From the NCBI GenBank assembly GCA_943787605.1, contig CALSNB010000001.1:1426001-1490000 (forward strand): DNA of 64,000 nt. The letters are read 5' to 3'. The DNA is from GCA-2697345 sp002697345 (GTDB lineage: Bacteria; Pseudomonadota; Alphaproteobacteria; Rhodobacterales; Rhodobacteraceae). Of this stretch, positions 46,362 to 55,625 are shown in pieces (position 1 is the first letter of the stretch; the number at the start of each line of letters is the position of its first letter). The position numbers were made by a program, and so were the translations under genes. Under the pieces are notes generated by a model. The model worked only from the letters and a program-made list of their open reading frames with translations, did not search any database and was not told the DNA's origin.

Positions 46362-47108
46362 TTAATGCTCCAATATTTGTTCTAAAAACTCTCTACACCG
46401 ATCACTATCTGGTTTTGAGAAAAACTTTTCTGGAGGTGCTACCTCTATGATTTTACCTTCATCCATAAATACCATTGTATCTGCTACTTTTCTTGCAAAA
46501 CCCATCTCATGCGTAACACAAACCATAGTCATACCACTATCCGCCAACTCTACCATTACATCTAAAACTTCATTAATCATCTCAGGGTCAAGTGCGGATG
46601 TTGGCTCATCAAATAATAATATTTTGCTTTCCATGCACAAAGATCGAGCAATGGCTACACGCTGTTGCTGTCCTCCTGATAGTTCTGCCGGGTATTTCTC
46701 TGCTTGTTCCGGAATATGTACACGCTCAAGATATTTACGAGCCATTATTTCTGCTTCAGACTTTGGAATTTTCCGAACTTTAACTGGACCGATTGTCAAA
46801 TTTTCTAAAACCGTCAAATGTGGGAATAAATTAAATTGCTGGAAAACCATACCGATTTCCTGGCGAAGCCTAATTATTTCTTTAGAACCTTCAAAAATCT
46901 CAACCCCATCTACGGTTAACCTCCCTGAATTATGGCTTTCTAAACCATTTATACACCGTATTAGTGTAGATTTCCCTGATCCAGACGGACCACAAATAAC
47001 CATTCTCTCACCAGGGTTAACAGAAATAGTTATATCTTTTAACGCTTGAAAGTTTCCATAAAATTTGTCAACACTTTCAAACTTAATAATTGGAAGCATA
47101 TCTATCAT
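46362..47108 (-). CDS. Polar amino acid ABC transporter ATP-binding protein
   Basis: This GlnQ/HisP-type ATPase of 248 residues has Walker A GPSGSGKST, the Q-loop MVFQQFNLFPHLT, signature LSGGQQQRVAIAR, Walker B ILLFDEPTSALDPE and the switch histidine in CVTHEMGFA. It heads the operon ATPase-permease-binding protein-permease-Rieske oxygenase-MATE. The 237 bp upstream have no gene and presumably hold the promoter. Confidence 0.96.
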   Translation of the reverse strand: MIDMLPIIKFESVDKFYGNFQALKDITISVNPGERMVICGPSGSGKSTLIRCINGLESHNSGRLTVDGVEIFEGSKEIIRLRQEIGMVFQQFNLFPHLTVLENLTIGPVKVRKIPKSEAEIMARKYLERVHIPEQAEKYPAELSGGQQQRVAIARSLCMESKILLFDEPTSALDPEMINEVLDVMVELADSGMTMVCVTHEMGFARKVADTMVFMDEGKIIEVAPPEKFFSKPDSDRCREFLEQILEH

Positions 47109-47345
47109 TACCGATTAACCCTCAAATGAATATGTATGTACATAATAATTCAACCTTAATCACAGCTAAATTAAAAATCAAGTTAATTAAAATCAAGCAG
47201 TTTTTGATATCACCATATGAGAAATAGGTGGGTGCTTAATCATCTGCGTTGGCACTTAAGCCTTTTCACAAACACTCCTAAAAGAAATTACCCCTAGCAA
47301 TTAACTAGAGGTAGAATCGATTTACACAAAATCATTTAAAGCACA

Positions 47346-48224
47346 TTAACTTACCTGCATTGCTTTGTAACCTTTTATTGATATGGGTTCTTCCCCTTCT
47401 ATTGTCGCCCTTTGCATCACACGGCGATGCTTGGCCACTTCTCCAAAGTAATCTGCGACCGCATGATGTAAACAAACACGATTATCCCAAAGGGCTAATG
47501 ACCCCTTTTTCCACTCTAACCGGCAGCCTAAATGGGCTTGAATAGAGTGTTCATAAAGATAATTTAATATAGGCGCACTTTCCTTATCAGTCATCCCTTT
47601 AATTCTCTTAGTAAAAGCAAGTGAACTGAATAGAGCTTTTTTTCCAGTTACAGGATGTACGCGAACCAATGGGTGTACTGCTCCCATAGCACCCTTTTTC
47701 CCTAACTCTTCCATTGACTGGTATTTATTACTATATTTTTCTGGATTCCCTGATTCATTTTCTCCTTCAAGCCCATCTAATAAAGCTTTCATACCTTCTG
47801 AAAGTGTTTCGTAGGCAAGGTACATATTTGTAAAAGCAGTGTCTGCTCCATATGGTGGGCACTCCTTAGCATATAAAGTCGCTCCAAGAGGTGGTTTCTT
47901 CAAAAACATTAGATCAGAGTGGTAAAAACCGTCCCAACTATACGACTCTCCAGGCTCCCTTATAATTTTAAAGATCTCAGGAATTTCTGGTAGACCTTTC
48001 ACATAAGGGTGGGGGATAAGCTTACCAAACCTCTGAGTAAAATCAAATTGTTGCTGATCTGTTAAATCTTGATCTCTAAATATAAGCACTAAATAATTTG
48101 CCCACGCATCCTGAATTTCTGTCCAAGTTTCTGAATCAATACCAGAAGTAAGATCAATATTCGTAATTTCTGCACCCATTGCACCAGTAATTGGTTTAAC
48201 AGTAATTTTCTTATATTCCGTCAT
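47346..48224 (-). CDS. TauD/TfdA family Fe(II)/2-oxoglutarate dioxygenase
   Basis: This dioxygenase has the iron triad in FYHSDL (HxD) and LHHAVADY (distal H), and the 2-oxoglutarate-binding arginine in VMQRATI. ITNIDLTSGIDSETW and FRDQDLTDQQQFDFTQRFG are conserved N-terminal segments. An upstream ATG at 48245 is possible, but GGAG lies seven bases before the ATG at 48224, giving 292 residues. The family hydroxylates taurine, herbicides or trimethyl compounds; substrate here is unknown. The 46-bp element shared with the sox operon lies 58 bp upstream. Confidence 0.9.
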   Translation of the reverse strand: MTEYKKITVKPITGAMGAEITNIDLTSGIDSETWTEIQDAWANYLVLIFRDQDLTDQQQFDFTQRFGKLIPHPYVKGLPEIPEIFKIIREPGESYSWDGFYHSDLMFLKKPPLGATLYAKECPPYGADTAFTNMYLAYETLSEGMKALLDGLEGENESGNPEKYSNKYQSMEELGKKGAMGAVHPLVRVHPVTGKKALFSSLAFTKRIKGMTDKESAPILNYLYEHSIQAHLGCRLEWKKGSLALWDNRVCLHHAVADYFGEVAKHRRVMQRATIEGEEPISIKGYKAMQVS

Positions 48225-48281
48225 TTCGTCACTCCATTGCTTCAAATCAATTAGAGAGAATCTAGCAACTTATTTTTCAGC

Positions 48282-48327
48282 AAAGGGTACAAAATACGCC
48301 ATTAGATTATAAAAACACGTCAAACAT
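48282..48327. promoter_or_regulatory. Direct-repeat operator upstream of the TauD-like gene (copy 1)
   Basis: AAAGGGTACAAAAT is followed by two CGyCA boxes, CGCCA at 48297-48301 and CGTCA at 48318-48322, exactly 21 bp apart. The same 46-bp arrangement occurs at 53461-53506 upstream of soxB, with 35 identical positions by my alignment. A two-turn direct repeat is the usual geometry for AraC-family activators. Confidence 0.7.
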
Positions 48328-48350
48328 AATATTAAAAACCATCGTTCAGC

Positions 48351-48376
48351 ATCTAGGTGTTTTATCTAGGTGTTTT
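48351..48376. repeat. Tandem 13-bp duplication
   Basis: ATCTAGGTGTTTT occurs twice in direct succession (48351-48363 and 48364-48376) between the soxG stop and the TauD-like start. It is a simple short duplication of unknown use, lying outside the operator element. Confidence 0.8.
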
Positions 48377-48416
48377 TAAGTAAATTTTCAAACAAATTGG
48401 TGGCAGCAAAAAAGTG

Positions 48417-48917
48417 TTAAAGTTTAATAGACTTAGATAAATAATCTTCCACCATATCGCCATAACTCTGGTCCACACCAAACTCAAAACCATTTTCAAC
48501 ACGCTTAATTAGTGCCTTTATCCCAAAAACTTCACTAAAAGTTACAGAGTTCTCTCTAAACTTTGTTTCATAAAAATCTAATGGGCTAGCTATTGCCATT
48601 ATATCTTTCGCTCCAGTTCCACTCACAGAGAAGAAAGTAAGTGTGTCGGACACCAATACAACACTTACATCCGAAAGAGCTGCTCCTGACTTTAGTAAAG
48701 AGTTTAGCTCTTCCTCCTCTTCGATTGGGCCCCGTAAAACCCAATTATCTTTACCAATATACATCAACGTTTTACCACTTTTTGAAATGGATGTGTTAGC
48801 TTCCTCAGGTATCTCCTGAAAAAAGTGAGCCAATAGCTCTTTTACATCCGGTAAGTTTCCTTTGATGTCAAAAAGTGCCGATATCTCTTGCCTATTTATT
48901 TTAACTTCGTAAACCAT
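48417..48917 (-). CDS. soxG: Sarcosine oxidase gamma subunit
   Basis: SoxG is a structural subunit of the heterotetrameric sarcosine oxidase. The 166 residues show the weakly conserved GcvT-like fold: KTLMYIGKDNWVLRGP, SDVSVVLVSDTLTFFSVSGTGAKDIMA, FRENSVTFSEVFGIKALIKRV and GFEFGVDQSYGDMVEDYL. The identification rests mainly on position right after soxA (one base gap) and these segments. Confidence 0.9.
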   Translation of the reverse strand: MVYEVKINRQEISALFDIKGNLPDVKELLAHFFQEIPEEANTSISKSGKTLMYIGKDNWVLRGPIEEEEELNSLLKSGAALSDVSVVLVSDTLTFFSVSGTGAKDIMAIASPLDFYETKFRENSVTFSEVFGIKALIKRVENGFEFGVDQSYGDMVEDYLSKSIKL

Positions 48918-48918
48918 A

Positions 48919-51858
48919 TTAAGACCTTAAAAGCTCCCCACTAGGATCATGGAAAATTGGGGCTGTGACCCTAGCTTCTATCACCCGTTCCTTCAATCGA
49001 ATATGCGCTATTTCACCATGGCGTGAGTGCCCATTTTCTAATAAAGCCAACCCAACCCACCGATTATTTAATACACTCCACACACATGCTGTGGTCAAAC
49101 CTTCAGTAGCTCTCTTTTCTCCTTTGGGCGTTAATGGGGCTCCCTCAGGGATGGCGTCATTAGGATCTTTTGGTAATAGACCAACTAACTCGCGCCTAGT
49201 CTCCCCCAAACTACGCCTCAGCTCTACTGATCTCTTACCAATAAAATCTTTTTTCTTTTTTGACATTACCCAACCCATACCAAGATCAAATGCGTCAACA
49301 GTGCCATCCACTTCATGCCCAAGTGATAAAAATCCTTTTTCTACTCGCAACACATGGCTTGCCTCAGATCCAACTGGTAGAATATTAAATTCTATTCCAG
49401 CATCCATGATACTACTCCAAAGTTTACGCAAGTCCCGAGTTGCAACGTTAATTTCAAATGAAAGTTCACCAGTAAAACTAACTCTAATAATACGTGCCGC
49501 TATGCCATCAACAGTTCCCTCTCGAAAAGACATAAATGGAAATGACTCGTTAGAGATATCTATATTTGTACCTAATTTCTCTAAAACTTTTCTAGCATTT
49601 GGACCACATATAGTTGCATTGCTCCACTGGCTTGTAATCCCTGTAATTTTTACATCCCAGTTAGGTCGATCAAACTTTAACACTTTCTTCATATGCTGAT
49701 TTACCGCATCAGAGTGTCCTGATGAGGTAGAAAGCAACCATCGGTCCTCACTTAACCGAAATACCACACCATCATCAAATATTAGTCCATCGTCAGTCAG
49801 CATGAACCCATAACGTCCATTACCTGGCTTAAGAGACGACATTACATTAGTATATATAAGGTCTAAAAACTGGCACACATCCTTTCCCTGGAGTTCAAAT
49901 TTCCCCAGGGGAGAGCCATCATAAACGCCAACTGATGTTCTTACAGCTAAGCACTCTCGGTTTACAGCATCCTGAAAACCTTCATTCATCATAGGAAAAT
50001 AACCAGGCCTTCTCCACCTTGCACCGGCCTCGTACATAAATGCACCCTTATCTAAATTCCATTTTGTAATTGGTGTATGCCTATAGGGTAAGACTACTGA
50101 ACCCTCTCGAAGCCCACCTATTGAGCCAAATGAAATTGGACTGAAAGGTGATCTAAAAGTAGTCGTTCCAACTTCTTCCAAATTAAGCCCCTGGCTTAAA
50201 GCAATTTTTCCTATAATATTTATATTTCCAGTTTTTCCTTGATCTATCCCCATTCCACCTGTGGTATAACGTTTAACATGTTCCACGTTAGAGTAACCCT
50301 CAAGAATAGCGAGATCAACATCATCGGAAGTAACATCATTTTGAATATCTAAAAAAGACTTTCCAAATTTTTCAGATACCCCTACCTGCCATAGTGGTTC
50401 AATTGAGTATTTTTCGAGTGTAGAGTTAGGGGTTTTTGTATAGCTTTCTTTCAAACCAATTTCCTTTAAAACCTGCTTGCTGACCTCTAAGCCGCTAGAC
50501 AAAGCTTCATCCAGCATTAGCTTTCCTGAAGCAGCTCCAATACAAAAAGCCTTTTGAATAGATTTATCTGGAACAAAAGCCGCAAGATTTGAAGCATATT
50601 TCAAACTCCCTCGAGCTTGTGAATGTAAATGGACTGTGGGATTCCAACCCCCAGAGTGACCAACAAGATCACAAGACATAGCCACTATTTTTTTTGTACT
50701 TATGGACATTATTTTAACAGATTTAACTCTCTTATATCCATTTACTTTTGCAACTACACTGTCAGAAAAAACAGTGACATTAGGAATCTTTTTTGTTGCG
50801 TATTCTGGAATACTTTTACGAGAATCCACTACTGCAACTACCTGTCCACCAGCATTCAAAATATCTACCGCCACCGAATATGCACTATCATTATTAGTGA
50901 ATAAAACTACTTTTTCTCCTGGCAAAACAGCATAGCGATTTATATAAGCCTGAATAGCTGATGCCATCATTACACCAGGTCGATCATTATTAGGAAATAC
51001 TAAGGATCTCTCAATAGCACCTGTGGCTATTAAAACTTGATTAGCTCTAACTCTCCAGCTTCGCTCAATGATTGATGCTGTTTCTGTAGTTCGCTGATTA
51101 ATAATAAGTAAATTGTGCTCTCGATATGCCCAAACAGTACTATTTTGTAAATGAGACACATTTCCCATACTGCTTAATTCAGACACAACATCTTGCACCC
51201 AATCTAATCCAGCCTGCCCATTAATTTCTAAATTTTGATCTAGTAAACTACCACCAGGCTCACAATTTTGATCTGCAATAATTACTCTTGCTCCAGCTCG
51301 CCCTGCCACCAAAGCCGCCATCAAACCACTAGGGCCAGCTCCTACAATTAAAATATCCGCGTGGGCATTCCTAGATTCAAAGTGACCTTCCTTTGGCGGA
51401 TCCACTGGCGCCCGGGCCAAACCAGCTGCCTTTCTTATAAAGGGTTCAAACAAATGCCAGGTCGGCCACTTAAATGTTTTATAGTAAAAGCCCGCTGGTA
51501 TAAAACGAGAAAAAACTTGAATCAATGCCCCAAAATCAAATTCTGCTGAAGGCCAACAATTCACAGACCTTGCCTTTAAACCCTCTTTAATAACAACTGA
51601 TGTTATCAAATTATTACCTGATTCATCATCACCTAAAAGTTCAACCAAAGAAGCAGGCTCCTCTATGCCAGCTCCAACAATTCCTCTAGGGCGATGATAT
51701 TTAAAACTTCTCGCTGTAACCATTACGCCATTTGCCAAAAGTGCTGATGCTAATGTGTCTCCCTGAAAACCCGTGTATTTTTTTCCATTAAAAGAAAAAT
51801 TTACTTTTTGTTCTCTATTAACTCTACCTCCAAACTTTAAACGTTTATTTTTGATCAT
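48919..51858 (-). CDS. soxA: Sarcosine oxidase alpha subunit
   Basis: SoxA binds NAD, covalent FMN interface and tetrahydrofolate, converting sarcosine to glycine, H2O2 and 5,10-methylene-THF. An N-terminal ferredoxin-like region (FSFNGKKYTGFQGDTLASALL) is followed by a Rossmann dinucleotide fold (ILIVGAGPSGLMAALVAG), a middle domain ending TGGMGIDQGKTGNIN, and a C-terminal GcvT domain (YDGSPLGKFELQGKD). An upstream ATG at 51879 exists, but GGAG lies seven bases before the ATG at 51858 (MIKNKRLKFGGRV), which fits family starts. It overlaps soxD by 14 bp. Confidence 0.94.
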   Translation of the reverse strand: MIKNKRLKFGGRVNREQKVNFSFNGKKYTGFQGDTLASALLANGVMVTARSFKYHRPRGIVGAGIEEPASLVELLGDDESGNNLITSVVIKEGLKARSVNCWPSAEFDFGALIQVFSRFIPAGFYYKTFKWPTWHLFEPFIRKAAGLARAPVDPPKEGHFESRNAHADILIVGAGPSGLMAALVAGRAGARVIIADQNCEPGGSLLDQNLEINGQAGLDWVQDVVSELSSMGNVSHLQNSTVWAYREHNLLIINQRTTETASIIERSWRVRANQVLIATGAIERSLVFPNNDRPGVMMASAIQAYINRYAVLPGEKVVLFTNNDSAYSVAVDILNAGGQVVAVVDSRKSIPEYATKKIPNVTVFSDSVVAKVNGYKRVKSVKIMSISTKKIVAMSCDLVGHSGGWNPTVHLHSQARGSLKYASNLAAFVPDKSIQKAFCIGAASGKLMLDEALSSGLEVSKQVLKEIGLKESYTKTPNSTLEKYSIEPLWQVGVSEKFGKSFLDIQNDVTSDDVDLAILEGYSNVEHVKRYTTGGMGIDQGKTGNINIIGKIALSQGLNLEEVGTTTFRSPFSPISFGSIGGLREGSVVLPYRHTPITKWNLDKGAFMYEAGARWRRPGYFPMMNEGFQDAVNRECLAVRTSVGVYDGSPLGKFELQGKDVCQFLDLIYTNVMSSLKPGNGRYGFMLTDDGLIFDDGVVFRLSEDRWLLSTSSGHSDAVNQHMKKVLKFDRPNWDVKITGITSQWSNATICGPNARKVLEKLGTNIDISNESFPFMSFREGTVDGIAARIIRVSFTGELSFEINVATRDLRKLWSSIMDAGIEFNILPVGSEASHVLRVEKGFLSLGHEVDGTVDAFDLGMGWVMSKKKKDFIGKRSVELRRSLGETRRELVGLLPKDPNDAIPEGAPLTPKGEKRATEGLTTACVWSVLNNRWVGLALLENGHSRHGEIAHIRLKERVIEARVTAPIFHDPSGELLRS

Positions 51859-52102
51859 CAGAGCGCTCCACAATCTCATGCGTCATGGTATTACGCCATA
51901 TAGTAAACCATTCTCCACACCCTCTTGCGTGAAACCATTTCTCTTCAACGGGGCCAATAGGGTTGGGAACCATTGTTAAATGATCGATCCATTCAGCATC
52001 CGTTACATTACTAGGTTCAGGTCTATTAGATCCAACAGGGCCACCATAAACGAATTCTATCTCGCTGCGTTCACTACAAAAAGGGCAATTAATTAATAGC
52101 AT
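51845..52102 (-). CDS. soxD: Sarcosine oxidase delta subunit
   Basis: SoxD is a small zinc-binding subunit of about 85-100 residues. INCPFCSERSE provides two cysteines, and HARGCGEWF a histidine and cysteine, for the zinc site. The frame opens at 52156, but AAAGGA lies six bases before the ATG at 52102 (MLLINCPFC), the usual start of the family. soxB ends 13 bp upstream, and soxA overlaps the 3' end. Confidence 0.92.
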   Translation of the reverse strand: MLLINCPFCSERSEIEFVYGGPVGSNRPEPSNVTDAEWIDHLTMVPNPIGPVEEKWFHARGCGEWFTIWRNTMTHEIVERSDDQK

Positions 52103-52115
52103 TTTTTCCTTTCGC

Positions 52116-53367
52116 TCATCGAGCTGTGGTTGTCCCTGTTTCCATAATATAGGCAAGATTCTTAAAACGTTTCACGCTGAAAGGTGCCATAAGATTATGA
52201 GGTTCGTTTTTTGCGACATGATGTGCCATTGTTAAACCTCCAGCAGGAATAGCCTTATATCCTCCCCACCAACCTGCTGTTACAAATAAACCTGCTATGT
52301 CAGTTTCATCCATAATAGGTGATGCATCCGGTGTAATATCTAAATGACCACCCCATTGCCTTAATAGCTTTAATTTCTTAAAGGATGGAAACAACTCAAG
52401 CATTGCTCCAACCGTATCCTCAAAAACATGCTGTTTTATATCTCTTCTAAAACTTTGCGCGGAATCTGGGCCTCCACCAATTACCAACTCTCCTTTATCC
52501 GATTGGCTAAAGTAAAAGCCTAAGTCAGAGCAGTTCACAATAACATCTACTAGAGGCTTAACGGGTTCCGAGACAAAAGCTGTCAAATTCATTGTCCGCA
52601 AAGGTAGTCGTAACCCAACAGTTTCTGTTAAGAGTTGTTGTGTGCCCAGAAACGGCCACAACAACCTTCTTCGCCTTTACTATACCCTTTACGGTCTCAA
52701 CCCCAGAAATCGCTCCATCCTGTCCTTTTATGAGTGAAATAACACCGGTTTGTTCGTGCATTTCAACCCCCATAGAATCTGCAGCCCTGGCATAACCCCA
52801 TGCGACAGCATCATGTCGGTTTACTCCAGCATCTGTGTGGACCATACCACCGATAATTGGTAATCGCGCATTTGGTCCTCCACCAGTTAATGGGGGAATG
52901 AGTTTTCGAACCTTTTCTGTTGTAATATTTTCATATGTAGACCCATAGATATCCATCGCCAACTGGCGCCGACGCAACTCTCTCATTTTAGGGTAATTAA
53001 GAACTACATCTATCATAGTTCGTTTAGAGTGCATCATATTAAAGTTTAAATCCTTTGTTAAGCCTTCGTATAGCTCAACAGACTTTACATAAAATGGTAT
53101 AGATTGGTCTCGAATATAATTGGAGCGCACAGTAACAGTATTACGTGCTACATTTCCCCCACCAAGCCACCCTCGATCAAGGACGGCAACATTTGTAACT
53201 CCAAATTCTTTGGCTAAATAATATGCTGTTGCTAAACCGTGTCCACCAGCCCCAATGATAATAACATCATATTCATCTTTTAAAGTCGGGTTTCTCCAAG
53301 CCTTTTGCCACTTTGTATGGCCCGACATTGCGTTTTTGGCCAAAGAAAAAATTGAATACTTCTGCAT
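52116..53367 (-). pseudogene. soxB: Sarcosine oxidase beta subunit, one-base frameshift
   Basis: SoxB carries covalent FMN and FAD and oxidises sarcosine. The frame from 53367 gives KYSIFSLAKNAMSGHTKWQ, IIIGAGGHGLATAYYLAKEFG, and continues to KVVVAVSGHTTTL, where it leaves the family. From about 52627 the expected TETVGLRLPLRTMNLTAFVSEP resumes one base out, ending at 52116. Removing one A (T on the plus strand near 52628-52629) restores a 417-residue protein. As the remaining operon is intact and conserved, a sequence error is likely, but a true lesion is not excluded. Confidence 0.9.
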
Positions 53368-53424
53368 TTTAGGAAACTTCCAGGTCGCCTTCTGGCTACT
53401 TTAATAGGTTAATTTAGAAATAAA

Positions 53425-53454
53425 ACTATAGATTGTCTAATCACGATGATGCAA
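53425..53454 (-). promoter_or_regulatory. Candidate sigma70-type promoter for soxBDAG
   Basis: On the reverse strand TTGCAT (53454-53449) and TATAGT (53430-53425) are separated by 18 bases, 58 bp before the soxB start. The hexamers are imperfect, and the site lies just downstream of the direct-repeat operator, as expected for an activator-dependent promoter. This is a motif match only. Confidence 0.35.
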
Positions 53455-53460
53455 TACGTA

Positions 53461-53506
53461 AAAGGGTACAAAATGCGTCATTGTTTAACTTAAACTCGTC
53501 AAAAAT
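53461..53506. promoter_or_regulatory. Direct-repeat operator upstream of soxB (copy 2)
   Basis: The element starts AAAGGGTACAAAAT and has CGTCA boxes at 53476-53480 and 53497-53501, 21 bp apart. It matches the copy at 48282-48327 in sequence, spacing and orientation relative to its gene. It could also affect the divergent aminotransferase gene (start 53647). Confidence 0.7.
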
Positions 53507-53646
53507 CCTTCACTAGCCTTTTTTTCTTAAAACAAGCTACTTACTTTAATTTTCAAAGCAAAACAAATAGACGCTTTTTAATTTCTACGCTAAGTGTCAA
53601 GGTAAAGTAAATCACAACTATTATTTTGTAATAATTGGAGATCCCT

Positions 53647-54810
53647 ATGTTAAAAACTAACCCCTCACTTGAACGTTTAGGGACAGAATCTGCCTTTGAG
53701 GTCTTAGCCAGAGCTCAAGAGCTGGTATCTCAAGGTAAAAGTATAATAAACCTAGGCATTGGCCAACCAGACTTTTCAACCCCTGACCATATTGTCGAGG
53801 CTGGCATAAAGTCCCTTAAAGATGGTCATCATGGTTACACACCAGCAAATGGCTTGCCAGCCTTAAGGGAGGCTGTTTGTGAAGATTTAGCTAGAAGACA
53901 TAGTGTCAGAGTTAACTCTAAAAATATTGTAATAGTGCCTGGTGGCAAGCCGACTATGTTTTTTACAATACTCATGTTTGGTGAATCTGGGGCAGAAATT
54001 TTGTATCCAAACCCTGGTTTTCCAATTTATGAATCTTTAATAAAGTATAGTGGAGCCACACCTATCCCAATTGCTCTTGAAGAAGAAAATGGCTTTGCTT
54101 TTCAAGCAGAAAAAGTTTTATCCCAAATAACACCAAAAACCAGACTAATAATAATAAATAGCCCTGCCAACCCTACAGGCGGAGTAACTCCAAAATCAGA
54201 AATTGATAAATTAGTTTCTGGTCTCATAGAGCATCCAAAGGTGGCAATACTTTCTGATGAAATATATAGTGAGATGCTCTATGATGGTCGAAAACACACA
54301 AGCCTTCTACAATACCCAGAAATTAGAGATAGACTAATAATGCTTGATGGTTGGTCAAAAACATACGCTATGACTGGCTGGAGATTGGGGTACGCTGTCT
54401 GGCCAGATCAATTAGTCGATCACGCAACAAGGCTTTGTATTAATGATCACTCATGTGTAAACGCATCTGCGCAATATGCTGGACTTGCCGCTTTGACCGG
54501 TCCTAGAGATGATATAAATAAAATGTTTTCAGCATTTGATGACAGGCGCAAAATAATTGTTTCTAAACTTAACAAGATACCAGGGTTTCGGTGTGCTAAT
54601 TCTGCTGGAGCATTTTATGCTTTTCCAAATATTGAAGAAACAGGGTTAACCTCCCGTAATGCGCAAGACCTCTTTTTAAATGAGGCAGGTGTGGCCGCTA
54701 TAGCAGGAACAAGTTTTGGAAATTCTGGAGAAGGGTTTATAAGGTTTTCTTATGCAAATAGTATAGAAAACATAGAAGAAGCATTGTTCCGTATAGAAAA
54801 TATTTTGTAA
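53647..54810 (+). CDS. Class I/II pyridoxal-phosphate aminotransferase
   Basis: This is an aspartate aminotransferase-like enzyme of 387 residues. NLGIGQPDFSTPDHI, YTPANGLPALREAV, NSPANPTGG and ILSDEIYSEM are fold-type I motifs, and WSKTYAMTGWRLGY carries the PLP lysine. A TTG four codons upstream opens the frame, but GGAG sits six bases before the ATG at 53647. Divergence from soxB across the operator suggests a role in the same nitrogen compound pathway; the amino donor is not determined. Confidence 0.88.
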   Translation: MLKTNPSLERLGTESAFEVLARAQELVSQGKSIINLGIGQPDFSTPDHIVEAGIKSLKDGHHGYTPANGLPALREAVCEDLARRHSVRVNSKNIVIVPGGKPTMFFTILMFGESGAEILYPNPGFPIYESLIKYSGATPIPIALEEENGFAFQAEKVLSQITPKTRLIIINSPANPTGGVTPKSEIDKLVSGLIEHPKVAILSDEIYSEMLYDGRKHTSLLQYPEIRDRLIMLDGWSKTYAMTGWRLGYAVWPDQLVDHATRLCINDHSCVNASAQYAGLAALTGPRDDINKMFSAFDDRRKIIVSKLNKIPGFRCANSAGAFYAFPNIEETGLTSRNAQDLFLNEAGVAAIAGTSFGNSGEGFIRFSYANSIENIEEALFRIENIL

Positions 54811-55007
54811 TACTTCTCTTGCTTGTATTTTATTATTCTTTACCACGTTTTTTATATAGTCTTAAAAACTTATAATAATCCAGCTATAGCTATGTAATGT
54901 AAGGTTTTCTATTTTAGAATACAGAGCAATACTTGATTGATCGACGTCATAGTTGAAAAGTGGTAAGAAATCCCGTATTTGGTACGTAAGATAAAAAAAG
55001 GCACGTT

Positions 55008-55619
55008 GTGACAAACCATCTCTACAAAAATGATATACCAGAAGGCTTAAGTTTAGGCTCTATCATTGCAGTAGATTGTGAAACGATGGGCCTTAATATA
55101 AAAAGAGATCGTCTTTGCTTGGTCCAACTATCTAACGGTGATGGAAATACACATTTAGTTCAAATTGAATCAATACAAAAACCTGCTCCAAACCTATGCA
55201 AACTTCTTTGTGATACCACCATACTAAAGTTATTTCATTTTGGACGCTTTGATATTGCAGTACTATTGCAAACCTTTGGTGTTTTAACTAGCCCAGTTTA
55301 CTGTACTAAAATAGCATCTAAGCTCGTAAGAACTTACACAGACAAACACGGTTTAAAAAATCTAATACAAGAGCTCTTAGAAATTGACATTTCCAAACAT
55401 CAGCAATCTAGCGATTGGGGAGCAAAAAACCTAACAAATTCTCAAATTGAATATGCAGCTTCAGACGTATTATACTTACACTCATTAAAAACTAAGTTAG
55501 ACATAATATTAGAGCGAGAATCTCGAGTCGAGTTCGCAAAAAAATGCTTCGAGTTTCTACCTACTAGAGCTCAGTTAGACCTGGCTGGATGGCCAGACAC
55601 AGATTTATTCTCCCATTAA
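55008..55619 (+). CDS. rnd: Ribonuclease D (short form)
   Basis: This is a DEDD-family 3'-5' exonuclease acting on tRNA precursors. The motifs are AVDCETMGLN (D, E), HFGRFDIAVL (D) and YAASDVLYL (Y, D). At 203 residues it has only the exonuclease domain and lacks the HRDC domain of E. coli RNase D, as in many alphaproteobacteria. GTG start, with AAAGG upstream. kdsD follows six bases later. Confidence 0.93.
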   Translation: MTNHLYKNDIPEGLSLGSIIAVDCETMGLNIKRDRLCLVQLSNGDGNTHLVQIESIQKPAPNLCKLLCDTTILKLFHFGRFDIAVLLQTFGVLTSPVYCTKIASKLVRTYTDKHGLKNLIQELLEIDISKHQQSSDWGAKNLTNSQIEYAASDVLYLHSLKTKLDIILERESRVEFAKKCFEFLPTRAQLDLAGWPDTDLFSH

Positions 55620-55625
55620 TATAAA

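Noticed and set aside
48351..48376. Tandem 13-bp repeat as part of the TauD/sox operator
   Set aside because: It does not contain the CGyCA boxes and has no counterpart upstream of soxB; treated as a simple duplication.
48919..51858. Long forward frame opposite soxA (about 244 codons at 48965-49699)
   Set aside because: It lies opposite the conserved GcvT domain of SoxA; its product shows no motif, signal or fold pattern.
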